The notes below the pieces were generated by a model that worked only from the letters and a program-made list of their open reading frames with translations, was not told where the DNA came from and searched no databases. Below are positions 28,793 through 37,529 of a stretch of DNA of 64,000 nucleotides, piece after piece. Made by a program: the position numbers and the translations under genes. Every line of letters starts with the position of its first letter. Position 1 is the first letter of the stretch. Source of the stretch: Alphaproteobacteria bacterium (GTDB lineage Bacteria; Pseudomonadota; Alphaproteobacteria; TMED109); the NCBI GenBank assembly GCA_022825235.1, contig JAJDYI010000004.1, forward strand, positions 124,001 through 188,000. Direction: 5' to 3'.

Positions 28793-31674
28793 TGCGATGC
28801 GCGGCCCGGGCGCCCGGGCCGAAAGCCGGCGCCGAAGCGGAGAATGGTCGGCGGGACCGCTTGCCCCGGCGGGCGCGGCAGCGGATCGAAGCGAGGCTCG
28901 CTGACCTCCGCGCCGCCCGTCGCCGGTTCGATCCGGACGCGCAGGTCATACCAGGCTGCCTGCCCCGTCACCGGGTCGGCATTGGCGTAGCGGTGGCCGT
29001 CCGGCTGCGCGGGCAGCAGTTCGGGAATCAGATGGTTGAGCAGGAAGCCCTCACGGGCTTCGGGGGCATCATCGGAGAGCGCCCATGCGCCGGCTCGCTT
29101 GCCGATCGCGTTCCACGTCCAGACCGTGTCCTCGTTCACGCCTTCCATCAGCTTGACACGCGCGCGGACCCGCCCGTGCGGGCTGACGATGTCGACCCAG
29201 GTGCCGTCTTCGATCCCGAGCGCTGCCGCTCGTTGCCGTGACAGGTAGAGCCGGTTCGACGGGTGGATTTGCCGGAGCCAGGCGTTCATCGACCCCCAGG
29301 AGTGGTACATCGCCATCGGCCGTTGCGTCAGCGCGTGCATCGGGTAGGCGTCGCCGCCCACCGTCGCTTCCTGGAGCGGCCGGTACCAGATCGGCAGCGG
29401 ATCGAAATACGTCTGGATCCGCTCGCGCATGTCGGCCGGCGGCTGGGTGGGCCCGTGGCCTTGCGCCGCCAGGCGGAAGCGCTGCATGGGCTCCGAGTAG
29501 AGCTGCAGGATGATCTGGTCCGGGGACCCGATCCAGCCCATCGTGACGGCATGGTCCAGGTAGTCCCGGTTGGCGTGCTTGAAGAAGCGCATCTCGGGCG
29601 CCAGCGGCTGCTTCCAGAAGCTGCCGGCTTCGACGTAGCAGCTCAGCTGGTCGGGGTTGGGCTCGCCGGTGCCCTCCAGGGTGCCGTCGCTGCCGCGCCA
29701 ACCCGCGAGGCTGCCGATACCGGGCGCGCGCAGATGATTGATCAGGTAGTCGGGATAGCCTCCCGGGTAGCGGGGCGCCCCGTCGTCGTCGACCAGCCCG
29801 GGGAGGCCGAGCCGTGCGCCGATCTCGATCAGGACGTCCTGGAAAGGCCGGACATCCCGGTCGGGCCGAACCACGGGGTGTCGGATGGCGTCCGCGGCAC
29901 CGTCAGCGCTCGAGATCGGTCGATCGAGCAGCGAGATGCAGTCCCAGCGCTCGAGATAGGTGGTGTCGGGCAGCACCAGATCGGCGTAGGCGACCATCTC
30001 GGATGCATAGGAATCGGCGCAGATGATCCGCGGAATGCGGTAGTGTCCGGCCTCGTCCCGATCGGTCAGCATGTGCATGGTCTCGGCGGTGTTCATCGCC
30101 GAGTTCCAGCTCATGTTCGCCATATAGATAAACAGGGTGTCCACCGGGTAGGGGTCGCCGCCCCACGCGTTGGCGATGACCATGTGCATCATCCCGTGGG
30201 CGGCGAGCGGCGCCTCCCAGGAGAATGCCTTGTCAATCCGGACCGGGCTGCCGTCCGTTTCCACCAACAGGTCTTCGGGTCCGGCCGGGAAGCCCAGCGG
30301 CGGTCCGGGCATCGGGGTGCCGGGGACGACGTCGCCGGGTTTCCCCGCGGGCTTGGGCATCGGCGGCACGGGCTTGGGGAACGGCGGCTTGTAGCGGAAG
30401 CCGCCTGGCACGTCGACGGTGCCGAGCAGCATCTGCAGCAGGTGGATTGCCCGGCAGGTATGGAAGCCGTTGGAGTGGGCGGAGATGCCGCGCATGGCGT
30501 GCATTGCGACCGGCCGCCCCGTCATCCGTTCGTGCCGGCGTCCGGCCCAATCGGTCCAGGGCTGCTCGATCGTCACGGTTTCCTTGAACGCCGTGTCGGC
30601 GAGTTCGGCGGCGATCCGGCGGACGGTTGCTGCCGGCACCCCGGTGGTCGCGGCAACGGAGTCGGGTGCGAATTCAGATTGCTGATAGCGGAGGGCGAGG
30701 AGTTCGAAGACGGGCGTTCCCGTCCGGCCGTCGGGGAGGCGGTAGCGGCCGGCAAGGGCAGGTGAGATCTCGGTCGCAAGCGCGGATGACAGGCCTTCCG
30801 CCCGCAGGTCCCAGCACAGCGGGGCGCCGTCCTCGTCGCGCGCGATCAGCCCGTCCTCCGAGCTGCCTGGATCCTGGATCACCAGCCACGGTGCGTTGGT
30901 GTAGCGGACCAGGAATTCGGTGTCGACGCTGCCGGCGCGCAGCAGTTCGTGCACGAGGGCGAGCACGAAGAGTCCGTCGGTGCCCGGCCGGATTCCGATC
31001 CATTCGTCGGCGATCGCGGAATAGCCGGTCCGGACCGGGTTCACGGATACGAACTTGGCGCCATTCGCCTTGAGCTTCGACAGTCCGATCTTGATCGGGT
31101 TGGAGTCGTGATCCTCGGCGACTCCGAACATGAGAAGCAGGCGGGCCCGTTCCCAATCGGGTTCGCCGAACTCCCAGAAGGATCCACCGATCGTGTAGAT
31201 GCCGCCAGCCGCCATATTGACCGAGCAAAAGCCGCCGTGGGCCGCGTAGTTCGGGGTGCCGAACTGGCTCGCCCACCAGCCGGTGAGCGCCTGGCTCTGA
31301 TCGCGACCGGTGAAGAAGGCGAGTTTTCTGGGATCGGAGCGGCGGATGGCGTCCAGCCATTCGACCGCCAGTGCGATCGCCTCTCCCCACTCGACTTCCT
31401 CGAACCGCCCCTCGCCTCGCACGCCGACACGCCGTAGTGGCTTCCGCAGCCGGGCCGGCGAATTGTGCTGCATGATGCCGGCCGAGCCCTTGGCGCAGAG
31501 CACGCCACGGTTCACCGGATGACGCGGATTGCCCTCCAGATAGCGAATGTGTCCATCCCGCAGGTGGACCCGCACCCCGCAGCGGCAGGCACACATGTAG
31601 CAGGTGGTTTCCTTGACCTCGTCGCTGATCTTCGGCGCGGTGTCAACGCGTGCGCGGTCGCTGATCGGTGACAA
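28789..31674 (-). CDS. soeA: Molybdopterin oxidoreductase, SoeA-type sulfite dehydrogenase
   Basis: Catalytic subunit of 961 residues. The N-terminal [4Fe-4S] site is CYMCACRCG...VLCAKG. Mo-bis-MGD domain features follow: FFTGRDQSQALTGWWASQFG, GGFCSVNMAAGGIYTIGG, then MFGVAEDHDSNPIKIG and RPGTDGLFVLALVHELL. The C-terminal dinucleotide-binding domain has MYHSWGSMNAWLRQIHPSNR. No twin-arginine signal is seen, which fits the cytoplasmic SoeABC that oxidises sulfite to sulfate and reduces quinone. Best start is a TTG at 31674 (MSPISDRARVDT) because GGGAG lies 6 bases upstream; the frame is open 65 codons further to an ATG at 31869. Assignment to sulfite rather than another substrate rests on family resemblance and the neighbouring persulfide dioxygenase. 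Confidence 0.82.
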   Translation of the reverse strand: MSPISDRARVDTAPKISDEVKETTCYMCACRCGVRVHLRDGHIRYLEGNPRHPVNRGVLCAKGSAGIMQHNSPARLRKPLRRVGVRGEGRFEEVEWGEAIALAVEWLDAIRRSDPRKLAFFTGRDQSQALTGWWASQFGTPNYAAHGGFCSVNMAAGGIYTIGGSFWEFGEPDWERARLLLMFGVAEDHDSNPIKIGLSKLKANGAKFVSVNPVRTGYSAIADEWIGIRPGTDGLFVLALVHELLRAGSVDTEFLVRYTNAPWLVIQDPGSSEDGLIARDEDGAPLCWDLRAEGLSSALATEISPALAGRYRLPDGRTGTPVFELLALRYQQSEFAPDSVAATTGVPAATVRRIAAELADTAFKETVTIEQPWTDWAGRRHERMTGRPVAMHAMRGISAHSNGFHTCRAIHLLQMLLGTVDVPGGFRYKPPFPKPVPPMPKPAGKPGDVVPGTPMPGPPLGFPAGPEDLLVETDGSPVRIDKAFSWEAPLAAHGMMHMVIANAWGGDPYPVDTLFIYMANMSWNSAMNTAETMHMLTDRDEAGHYRIPRIICADSYASEMVAYADLVLPDTTYLERWDCISLLDRPISSADGAADAIRHPVVRPDRDVRPFQDVLIEIGARLGLPGLVDDDGAPRYPGGYPDYLINHLRAPGIGSLAGWRGSDGTLEGTGEPNPDQLSCYVEAGSFWKQPLAPEMRFFKHANRDYLDHAVTMGWIGSPDQIILQLYSEPMQRFRLAAQGHGPTQPPADMRERIQTYFDPLPIWYRPLQEATVGGDAYPMHALTQRPMAMYHSWGSMNAWLRQIHPSNRLYLSRQRAAALGIEDGTWVDIVSPHGRVRARVKLMEGVNEDTVWTWNAIGKRAGAWALSDDAPEAREGFLLNHLIPELLPAQPDGHRYANADPVTGQAAWYDLRVRIEPATGGAEVSEPRFDPLPRPPGQAVPPTILRFGAGFRPGRPGRASQ

Positions 31675-31744
31675 TCGGAACTCCCGTCTGCAGGGCGCAT
31701 GGGTGCCTGCGAACGAATAGGAGGTTGGCCCGGTGCGGTCAAAT

Positions 31745-31770
31745 CCTGGTTGCAGGTGTACCAGGGCCAA
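31745..31770. repeat. Inverted repeat in soeA/persulfide dioxygenase intergenic region
   Basis: CCTGGT (31745-31750) is repeated inverted as ACCAGG (31760-31765) across 9 bases. The right arm continues as GGGCCAA (31764-31770), the inverse of TTGGCCC at 31725-31731. The structure lies between two divergent sulfur-oxidation genes and could be an operator or an RNA hairpin in the dioxygenase leader. It does not resemble the AT-rich BigR operator that I know. Confidence 0.4.
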
Positions 31771-31828
31771 GGACGGCGGTCTTGCTGTAAAGTCCTCGGC
31801 GTTTGCAACGATGAAACCGGGCAGGCCG

Positions 31829-32692
31829 ATGACAGCCAAGGTCGATGGGTTTCTCGATCCGACGACCAATTCGATTTCCTATGTCGTCTCCGATCCGGAG
31901 ACGAAACGTGCGGCGATCGTCGATCCGGTACTGGATTTCGATCCGGAAGCGGGACGGACGACGACCGGTTCAGCTGACAAGCTGGTTGCTGCAGTCGAGT
32001 CCGGCGGGCTCCATCTGGAGTGGATCCTGGAGACGCATGTCCACGCGGATCACCTGTCCGCCGCACAGTACCTTCAGGAACGGCTGGGCGGACGGACCGG
32101 GATCGGCACCGGTGTGGTCGAGGTGCAGAAGACGTTCGGTGCGCTGTTCAACGTTGGGGGAGAAGTTACCGCGGACGGCTCGCAATTTGACCGCCTCCTA
32201 GCTGACGGCGAGACCGTTTCAATCGGCAATATCGCGGGGAGCGTGCTCTCGACCCCGGGCCACACGCCTGCGTGCGCCTGCTACGTATTCGGTGATGCGG
32301 CGTTCGTCGGCGACACCTTGTTCATGCCCGATTCAGGCACGGCGCGCGCGGACTTCCCGGGCGCCTCCGCCGGGAAGCTCTACGATTCGCTGCAGCGGAT
32401 ACTCGCGCTTCCGCCGGCAACGCGATTGTTCATGTGCCATGACTATGGTGCGGGCGGACACCGTGAGATCGCGTGGGAGTCCACGGTGGCGGAACAGCGC
32501 CAGAGCAATATCCATTGCCGGGACGGGATCAGCCGTGAGAGTTTCATCGCAACCCGTCAGGCGAGGGACGCGGAACTTCCAGTGCCGAGGCTGATGGTGC
32601 CCGCCGTGCAGGTCAATATCCGCGGCGGCCGCCTGCCGCCGCCGGAGCGCAACGGAACCGCTTATCTGAAATTGCCGATCAACGTGCTGTGA
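31829..32692 (+). CDS. blh: Metallo-beta-lactamase persulfide dioxygenase-like protein (BLH/ETHE1 type)
   Basis: A 287-residue metallo-beta-lactamase-fold protein with the metal motif THVHADHLSA and the second-sphere block STPGHTPACACYVFGDAAF, then VGDTLFMPDSGTARADFPG and FMCHDYGAGG. These match the BLH/ETHE1 persulfide dioxygenases, mononuclear iron enzymes that oxidise glutathione persulfide to sulfite. The C-terminal block VPAVQVNIRGGRLPPPE is typical of BLH of bigR operons; no rhodanese fusion is present. ATG 31829 (MTAKVDGF) is chosen; 31811 (MKPGRPMTAK) is also possible. It diverges from soeABC, which would oxidise the sulfite it makes. Confidence 0.85.
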   Translation: MTAKVDGFLDPTTNSISYVVSDPETKRAAIVDPVLDFDPEAGRTTTGSADKLVAAVESGGLHLEWILETHVHADHLSAAQYLQERLGGRTGIGTGVVEVQKTFGALFNVGGEVTADGSQFDRLLADGETVSIGNIAGSVLSTPGHTPACACYVFGDAAFVGDTLFMPDSGTARADFPGASAGKLYDSLQRILALPPATRLFMCHDYGAGGHREIAWESTVAEQRQSNIHCRDGISRESFIATRQARDAELPVPRLMVPAVQVNIRGGRLPPPERNGTAYLKLPINVL

Positions 32693-32792
32693 GCGGCTTC
32701 CGAATGCCGCCGCCGGCCGGTCGGGCGGTTGCGGACGGCGAAACCGCGGGCTGGCGCGTGCACGGCCGCGAACCGGGATAGATTGCATCAAT

Positions 32793-32810
32793 GCATATCG
32801 ATGAGTATGC
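32793..32810. promoter_or_regulatory. Possible VapB operator
   Basis: An AT-richer patch just before vapB holds the inverted repeat GCATA (32793-32797) and TATGC (32806-32810) with an 8-base spacer, flanked by extra TGCAT copies at 32784 and 32816. VapB antitoxins usually autorepress through such palindromes, so this is a candidate operator; no binding data exist. Confidence 0.4.
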
Positions 32811-32818
32811 TTTTGTGC

Positions 32819-33058
32819 ATGCGCACGACGCTGGACATCAACGATGAACTTCTCCGGGCAGCCAAGGCGTACGCCGCCGACGGACGGACGACCCTGAAGG
32901 CGACGGTCGAGCAGGCACTTCGCGCATTCCTGGCCGGTCCCGCTCGCGCACGATCCGACCCGCCGCCAATTCCGGTATTTCGTGGCCGCGGCGTACGGCC
33001 CGGAGTGGACCTGACGGACAACGTGGCCCTTGAAGACATGATGGATGCAGAGCCCTGA
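32819..33058 (+). CDS. vapB: VapB-type antitoxin
   Basis: A 79-residue antitoxin. The N-terminus MRTTLDINDELLRAAKAYA is a ribbon-helix-helix DNA-binding domain as in the VapB/DUF2191 group. The C-terminal part (IPVFRGRGVRPGVDLTDNVA) is the usual toxin-binding tail with the GRG-like stretch. ATG 32819 is chosen because it gives the standard MRTTLDI start; 32801 would add six residues. No strong ribosome-binding site is visible. Its 3' end overlaps the start of vapC by 14 bases. Confidence 0.88.
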   Translation: MRTTLDINDELLRAAKAYAADGRTTLKATVEQALRAFLAGPARARSDPPPIPVFRGRGVRPGVDLTDNVALEDMMDAEP

Positions 33059-33485
33059 CGTCAACGTGTTGGTGAGCGCCTTTCGCGAGGACGCGACCCA
33101 CCATGATCGGTGCCGCGGGTGGCTGCTCGCCGCGGTGTCCGGCCGGGAACAGGTCGGACTGTCGGAACTCGTGCTCAGCGGCGCGCTACGCGTACTGACG
33201 CACCCACGGGTGTTCCATCCCGCCACTCCGAACGACGCAGCGACCACGTTCCTGGACGCGTTGCTTGCCCAACCTGCGAGCGTTCGGCTTCGACCCGGCA
33301 GCGGTCACTGGCGCATCTTCCGCGGACTGGTTGGCAGTCTCTCCCTGACAGGCAATCGGATTCCCGACGCTTACCATGCAGCGCTGGCGATCGAGCACGG
33401 ATGCGAATGGGTGACGCTCGACCGCGGATTCTCCGTATACCCGGGATTGCGCCTGATCAACCTTCTGGATTCGGGAACCGGGTAG
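33045..33485 (+). CDS. vapC: VapC-type PIN-domain toxin
   Basis: A 146-residue PIN-domain ribonuclease. Acidic Mg-binding residues are Asp5 (SPDVNVLVSAF), Glu41 (LSELVLSGALRVLTHPRVF), Asp108 (RIPDAYHAALA) and Asp126 (VTLDRGF). Family members cleave tRNA or rRNA when the antitoxin is lost. The 14-base overlap with vapB suits coupled synthesis. The pair lies between the sulfur genes and a sugar-kinase operon; no mobile-element remnant was seen around it. Confidence 0.92.
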   Translation: MQSPDVNVLVSAFREDATHHDRCRGWLLAAVSGREQVGLSELVLSGALRVLTHPRVFHPATPNDAATTFLDALLAQPASVRLRPGSGHWRIFRGLVGSLSLTGNRIPDAYHAALAIEHGCEWVTLDRGFSVYPGLRLINLLDSGTG

Positions 33486-33625
33486 CTGCTATCCGGTCGC
33501 CCGGCAGCGCGGCTCAGGCTGTGGGGCCGGCCGGCATCGATCCGCACGGCGCGAGGGGAGCCGGCCCTCCGGCAGGGGGAATCATCGGAACGCGCTCGGA
33601 GCCTGCGACCCGCTGCTCGCCTCGC

Positions 33626-34663
33626 TTACAGCAGACCCGCGTCGGCCACGAACTTCTGCAGGTCGGCTTCCGGGCGCGCGCCGTGGTGACTGATCACCTC
33701 CGCTGCGCAAGCTGCCCCGACGCGCGCCGCGTCCGAGGGTGCCAACCCGCGTCGCAGCCCGAAGACGGCCCCGGCCGCGAACAGGTCCCCGGCTCCGGTC
33801 AGATCCTCGATGCCGCCGGGCACGGCGGCCGCGGGTACCGCATCCATGCGGTCGCGGTGCATGATCACGGCACCCGCCGACCCGCGCGTAAGAAAGGCGG
33901 TCTGCACGTCTGCCGCCGCCGCCGCCGCCGCTTCCCCGAAATCGCGGGTCCGGTAGAGGGCCGTGATCTCCTCCTCGTTGGCGAACAGCAGGTCGGTCCG
34001 GGAGCGCACCAGGTCGAGCATCGGTTCCCGGTTGTGCTCAACGCAGTTGGGGTCGGACAACGACAGGGCAACGGTGCAACCGTGGGCAGCGGCCCACCCC
34101 GCGGCTGCCGCGGCCGCCCGCGCGGTGTCGTCTGCATAGAACAGGTAGCCCTCGATAAAGACGATCGCGCCACCGGTCACGTGGGCGGGGTCGAGATGGT
34201 GCGTAGCAAGTGACGCCGCTGCTCCCGGAAACGTCATCATGGAGCGCTCGTGGTCGGGCGTCACCAGGATGATCGACCTGCCCGTGGGGGGGTCCGGGGG
34301 GCCGAAATCAACGGGATGCGCCACCCCGGCGGCCTCCAGGCTGTCCCGGAACCCCTGGCCCAACGCGTCGTTCGCGCATCGCCCGAGGAACGCGGCTGTG
34401 CCGCCGAGTGCCGCCACGCCGACGGCGGTATTGGCGGCCGAGCCGCCGGCGACCTGCCGGACGGCGGGGAGTTCGGCGGTGACCGCCAGTGCCGCCGCCC
34501 GGCTTCCGAGGATCATGCGCCCCCGCTCGAAGCCGTGCTGCGCGACGAAGTCGTCGTCGACATCGGCAACCAGGTCCATGATCGCGTTGCCGACCGCAAC
34601 AATATCCCAGGCCGGTTCCGGCGCGGGCCGCGCGCGCGGGCCGGTTGCCGCAGCGGAGGTCAG
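33626..34663 (-). CDS. PfkB-family kinase, adenosine kinase-like, likely CTG start
   Basis: A ribokinase-fold kinase of 345 residues from a CTG start. It has the N-terminal strand WDIVAVGNAIMDLVADVDDD, the GG motif VAGGSAANTAVGVAALGG, SDPNCVEHNREP, DLLFANEEEITALY and the catalytic LTGAGDLFAAG. This set fits alphaproteobacterial adenosine or nucleoside kinases. The only ATG near the start (34579) lies inside GNAIMDL and would delete the first beta-strand. No in-frame ATG, GTG or TTG lies between it and the upstream gene. A CTG at 34663 (MTSAAATGPRAR) overlaps the upstream TGA as CTGA, mirroring the many ATGA/GTGA junctions here. Confidence 0.85.
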   Translation of the reverse strand: MTSAAATGPRARPAPEPAWDIVAVGNAIMDLVADVDDDFVAQHGFERGRMILGSRAAALAVTAELPAVRQVAGGSAANTAVGVAALGGTAAFLGRCANDALGQGFRDSLEAAGVAHPVDFGPPDPPTGRSIILVTPDHERSMMTFPGAAASLATHHLDPAHVTGGAIVFIEGYLFYADDTARAAAAAAGWAAAHGCTVALSLSDPNCVEHNREPMLDLVRSRTDLLFANEEEITALYRTRDFGEAAAAAAADVQTAFLTRGSAGAVIMHRDRMDAVPAAAVPGGIEDLTGAGDLFAAGAVFGLRRGLAPSDAARVGAACAAEVISHHGARPEADLQKFVADAGLL

Positions 34664-35082
34664 TGGACGGTCACGCCGTCCGGGACCGTCGCGAGCGCGG
34701 CATTCCGGACCACGTCGAGTCCGTACTCGGCCAACGTCTTGCCGTTCACGACCAGTTCGAAACGGTACGTACCGGTCTCCGGGAGATGCAGCTCGTTGAG
34801 ATTGGAGGTGCTCTCGACGATGCCGCCGGGCGACGCGTTGTAGCTTTGGGTTTCCGTCGTGGCGCGCTTGCCGGAAGGTGTCACGATCGCAAGCCCCATC
34901 TCGACGCCCTGCATCTGCTGCGGCAGGACGAGGCGGACGTAGACGGTGGCGTGACGGTGCACCGCGGGCAGCTCCTTGACGGCGATGTGGTCGAACACGC
35001 CGGTGATCTGCACCTTGCCGCTTGTCTTGTCGCGGAGGGCGTCGTCACAGATCAGGAAGGCCTGCAGCCGCGGTGATTCCAT
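34660..35082 (-). CDS. DUF6941-like beta-sandwich protein
   Basis: A 140-residue protein of unknown function resembling the DUF6941 group. The N-terminus MESPRLQAFLICDDALRDKT is followed by GKVQITGVFDHIAVKELPAV and alternating beta-strand-like segments (TVYVRLVLPQ, VEMGLAIVTPSG), ending RFELVVNGKTLAEYGLDVV. It is probably cytoplasmic, with no signal peptide. The start ATG is well marked by GGAGGGTGAA. The open frame upstream to 35544 runs across the divergent amidase promoter and is not used. Its TGA overlaps the probable CTG start of the PfkB kinase gene. Confidence 0.75.
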   Translation of the reverse strand: MESPRLQAFLICDDALRDKTSGKVQITGVFDHIAVKELPAVHRHATVYVRLVLPQQMQGVEMGLAIVTPSGKRATTETQSYNASPGGIVESTSNLNELHLPETGTYRFELVVNGKTLAEYGLDVVRNAALATVPDGVTVH

Positions 35083-35250
35083 TTCACCCTCCAAGCGGGC
35101 TCGGAGTATTGCCACATCCACGGAATGCTTGCAAAGCGAGGGCGGGCGCGGGCGACGCTCCCCGGTGCTCGCAGCTAGCATGCGTGCGACAGGCTTTGGC
35201 CCCCGGACCGGGCGACCGGCGCGCCGGGGCAGGGACAAGGACAGGACGCC

Positions 35251-36696
35251 ATGCACGAACTTGCACGCATGAGCGCCCGCGCGGTGGTCGCGGCGCTCAA
35301 GGATGGTCACGTGACGCCGGCGGAGGCGATCGACGTTGCCCTCGAACGGATCGCGGAGACCGATGCCGCGATCAACGCCGTGCCCACGGTGTGTGAAGGG
35401 CGTGCCCGCTCGCGCGCCGAACGCCTGCCGGCGGAGGGGCGGGACGATGCCGGGTTCCTGCACGGACTGCCGGTCCTCATCAAGGATTTGACGGACGTCG
35501 AGGGAGTCCGCACCACGTACGGCGCCACGGTGTACACCGACCACGTGCCCGACCGCTCGGACATCGTGGTCGAGCGGATCGAGCGCATGGGCGGGATCGT
35601 CCTCGGAAAAACCAATACGCCGGAGTTCGGTGCCGGTTCCCAGACCTTCAACCGGGTTTTCGGCACGACGCGCAATCCGTGGGACCCGGCGCGGACGGTC
35701 GGCGGTTCATCGGGCGGGGCCGCTGCGGCGCTGGCCGCGGGGGCTGCCTGGCTGGCGACGGGTTCCGACTTGGGTGGCAGTCTCCGCAACCCAGCGTCGT
35801 TCTGCTCCGTCGCGGGGCTGCGGTGCAGTTCGGGAACGGTGCCGCACGGACCGCGCGACCTGGCTTGGGATTCCCTCATGATCGACGGGCCCATGGCGCG
35901 CGATATCGCCGATCTCGCGCTGTTCCTCGACACCATGGCCGGCTTCGACGCCCGGGATCCGCTCTCACGGCCGCGCACGCCCGACCCGGCCGGCGGACCG
36001 GCGACCTACTCGGCAGCCCTCGACCCCGATGCCTGGCCGGCCCGGCCGCGGCTTCGGCGGGTGGCCTGGACCACCGGGTTCGGCTACCTGCCGTGCGATC
36101 CCGAGGTGGCCGCCGCCATCGAGCACGCCGCCGGGCGGTTCAGCGAACTCGGGGCGGAGGTGGTGCCCGCAGAGCTGGATCTCCGACAGGCCGAGGACAT
36201 CTTCCAGACGCTCCGGGCCGATCTCCTGGCGACCGACAAAAGGGCGCTGTATGACGCGCACGGCGACGCGCTGAAAGAGGACCTCCGCTGGAACATCGAG
36301 CGGGGGCTCGCGCTGGAGCGCGGCGCCGCGGGCCGGGCGGCCCTGGCGCGCGGGCGGATGCTGGCCGACGTGCAGGCGTTCTTCGTCGATCACGACCTCC
36401 TCCTTGCGCCCGCCGCCATGGTCCCGCCGTTTCCGGCAGACGTTCCGTGGCCGCGCGCGGTGGGCGGTGTCGAGTTCGACAATTACGTGAGCTGGCTGAT
36501 GACGGCGGCCACGATTTCGCTCACGGACTGCCCGGCGCTTTCGGTGCCGTGCGGCTTCACGGAGGCCGGCCTGCCGGTGGGCCTCCAGATGGTCGCTCCC
36601 GCGCGCCACGAGGGGCGACTCCTGTACTGGGCGCACCGGTTCGAGGAGCTGGCCGGTATTGCCGACCGGGTGCCCAGGGATCCCGCTGCCGCGTGA
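35251..36696 (+). CDS. Amidase signature-family amidase
   Basis: A 481-residue amidase signature hydrolase. The Ser-cisSer-Lys triad is readable: Lys78 in LPVLIKDLTDV, cis-Ser153 in VGGSSGGAAAALAAG and nucleophile Ser177 in ATGSDLGGSLRNPAS, with the usual 24-residue spacing. The C-terminal NYVSWLMTAATISLTDCPAL and PVGLQMVAPARHE are also typical. It hydrolyses an amide; the substrate cannot be told, and no GatB or GatC gene is nearby, so it is unlikely to be GatA. The stop overlaps the GTG of the EI24 gene (GTGA, 36693-36696). Confidence 0.9.
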   Translation: MHELARMSARAVVAALKDGHVTPAEAIDVALERIAETDAAINAVPTVCEGRARSRAERLPAEGRDDAGFLHGLPVLIKDLTDVEGVRTTYGATVYTDHVPDRSDIVVERIERMGGIVLGKTNTPEFGAGSQTFNRVFGTTRNPWDPARTVGGSSGGAAAALAAGAAWLATGSDLGGSLRNPASFCSVAGLRCSSGTVPHGPRDLAWDSLMIDGPMARDIADLALFLDTMAGFDARDPLSRPRTPDPAGGPATYSAALDPDAWPARPRLRRVAWTTGFGYLPCDPEVAAAIEHAAGRFSELGAEVVPAELDLRQAEDIFQTLRADLLATDKRALYDAHGDALKEDLRWNIERGLALERGAAGRAALARGRMLADVQAFFVDHDLLLAPAAMVPPFPADVPWPRAVGGVEFDNYVSWLMTAATISLTDCPALSVPCGFTEAGLPVGLQMVAPARHEGRLLYWAHRFEELAGIADRVPRDPAAA

Positions 36697-37388
36697 CCTT
36701 CGGAGGCGCAGTCGCCGCCGCGGTCCGCGATCTCCTCCGGAGGCAGGTGCTCGTCTGGGTCCTGGCCAATGCGCTCATTGCTGCCGTCGCGGTTGCCGCG
36801 TTCTGGTGGGCCCTCGCGTACTGGCTGCTGCCGATCTCCACCGGGATTGGGTGGCTCGACGAGTTGCTGGTCGACTACCTGGTCTTCGGCGTCGGGGCCG
36901 CCCTGGCAGCGCTGATCACGGCGCTGCTCTTTCCCGCCCTCGTGACGACGTTCGCCGGTCTGTTCACCGACCGGATCGCGTCCGTGGTGGAGCGGGCCCA
37001 CTACCCGGAGTTGACGGCGCGGGATCTGGGCGTCCTGGCCGGGATCGCGTCGGGCTTGCGGCTGATCGGCGTGACCGTAGCGGTGACCGTCCTGATGGTG
37101 TTCCCCCTGTGGCTGCTGTTCGCCGGGACGCCCGTCTGGCTCCCGCTCTGGTTCGTCGTCCTCGGTTACCTGCTGGGTCGCGAGTACTTCGACGCGGCAG
37201 CCGCACGCCGCTGTTCGCTGGATCACGTCGCGGCCCTCCGACGGACGCGCTTCCTCGAGATTTGGGCGGCGGGCCTGCTCATCGCCGGCGCGTTCACGAT
37301 CCCGTTTTCTGCGCTGTTCGCGCCGAGCTTCGGAACGGCCCTGATGGTCCATGTGGTGGACCGCGGTCTGTCGCGGCATGGCGTGTGA
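36693..37388 (+). CDS. EI24-domain (CysZ-like) membrane protein
   Basis: A 231-residue inner-membrane protein of the EI24 family, related to the sulfate permease CysZ. It has hydrophobic helices near 18-40 (VLVWVLANALIAAVAVAAFW), 60-85, 135-160 and 195-220, and the family segment LGREYFDAAAARR. A transport role for sulfate or another small solute is possible but not shown. The GTG start overlaps the amidase stop, so the two genes are coupled despite having no obvious shared pathway. Confidence 0.8.
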   Translation: MTFGGAVAAAVRDLLRRQVLVWVLANALIAAVAVAAFWWALAYWLLPISTGIGWLDELLVDYLVFGVGAALAALITALLFPALVTTFAGLFTDRIASVVERAHYPELTARDLGVLAGIASGLRLIGVTVAVTVLMVFPLWLLFAGTPVWLPLWFVVLGYLLGREYFDAAAARRCSLDHVAALRRTRFLEIWAAGLLIAGAFTIPFSALFAPSFGTALMVHVVDRGLSRHGV

Positions 37389-37529
37389 GGGGCGACCGCG
37401 GCAACCCTCCGGCCGGCCAGGCGGGGTGCCCGGGCCTCGGCGGGGCTTCTTGTCGGCTGCCCCGGCGTGCGGGGGCTGCGCAGCCGGGTGCTGGCGGCTC
37501 CCCGACGATGACTTACCCTTGCGTCCTCG

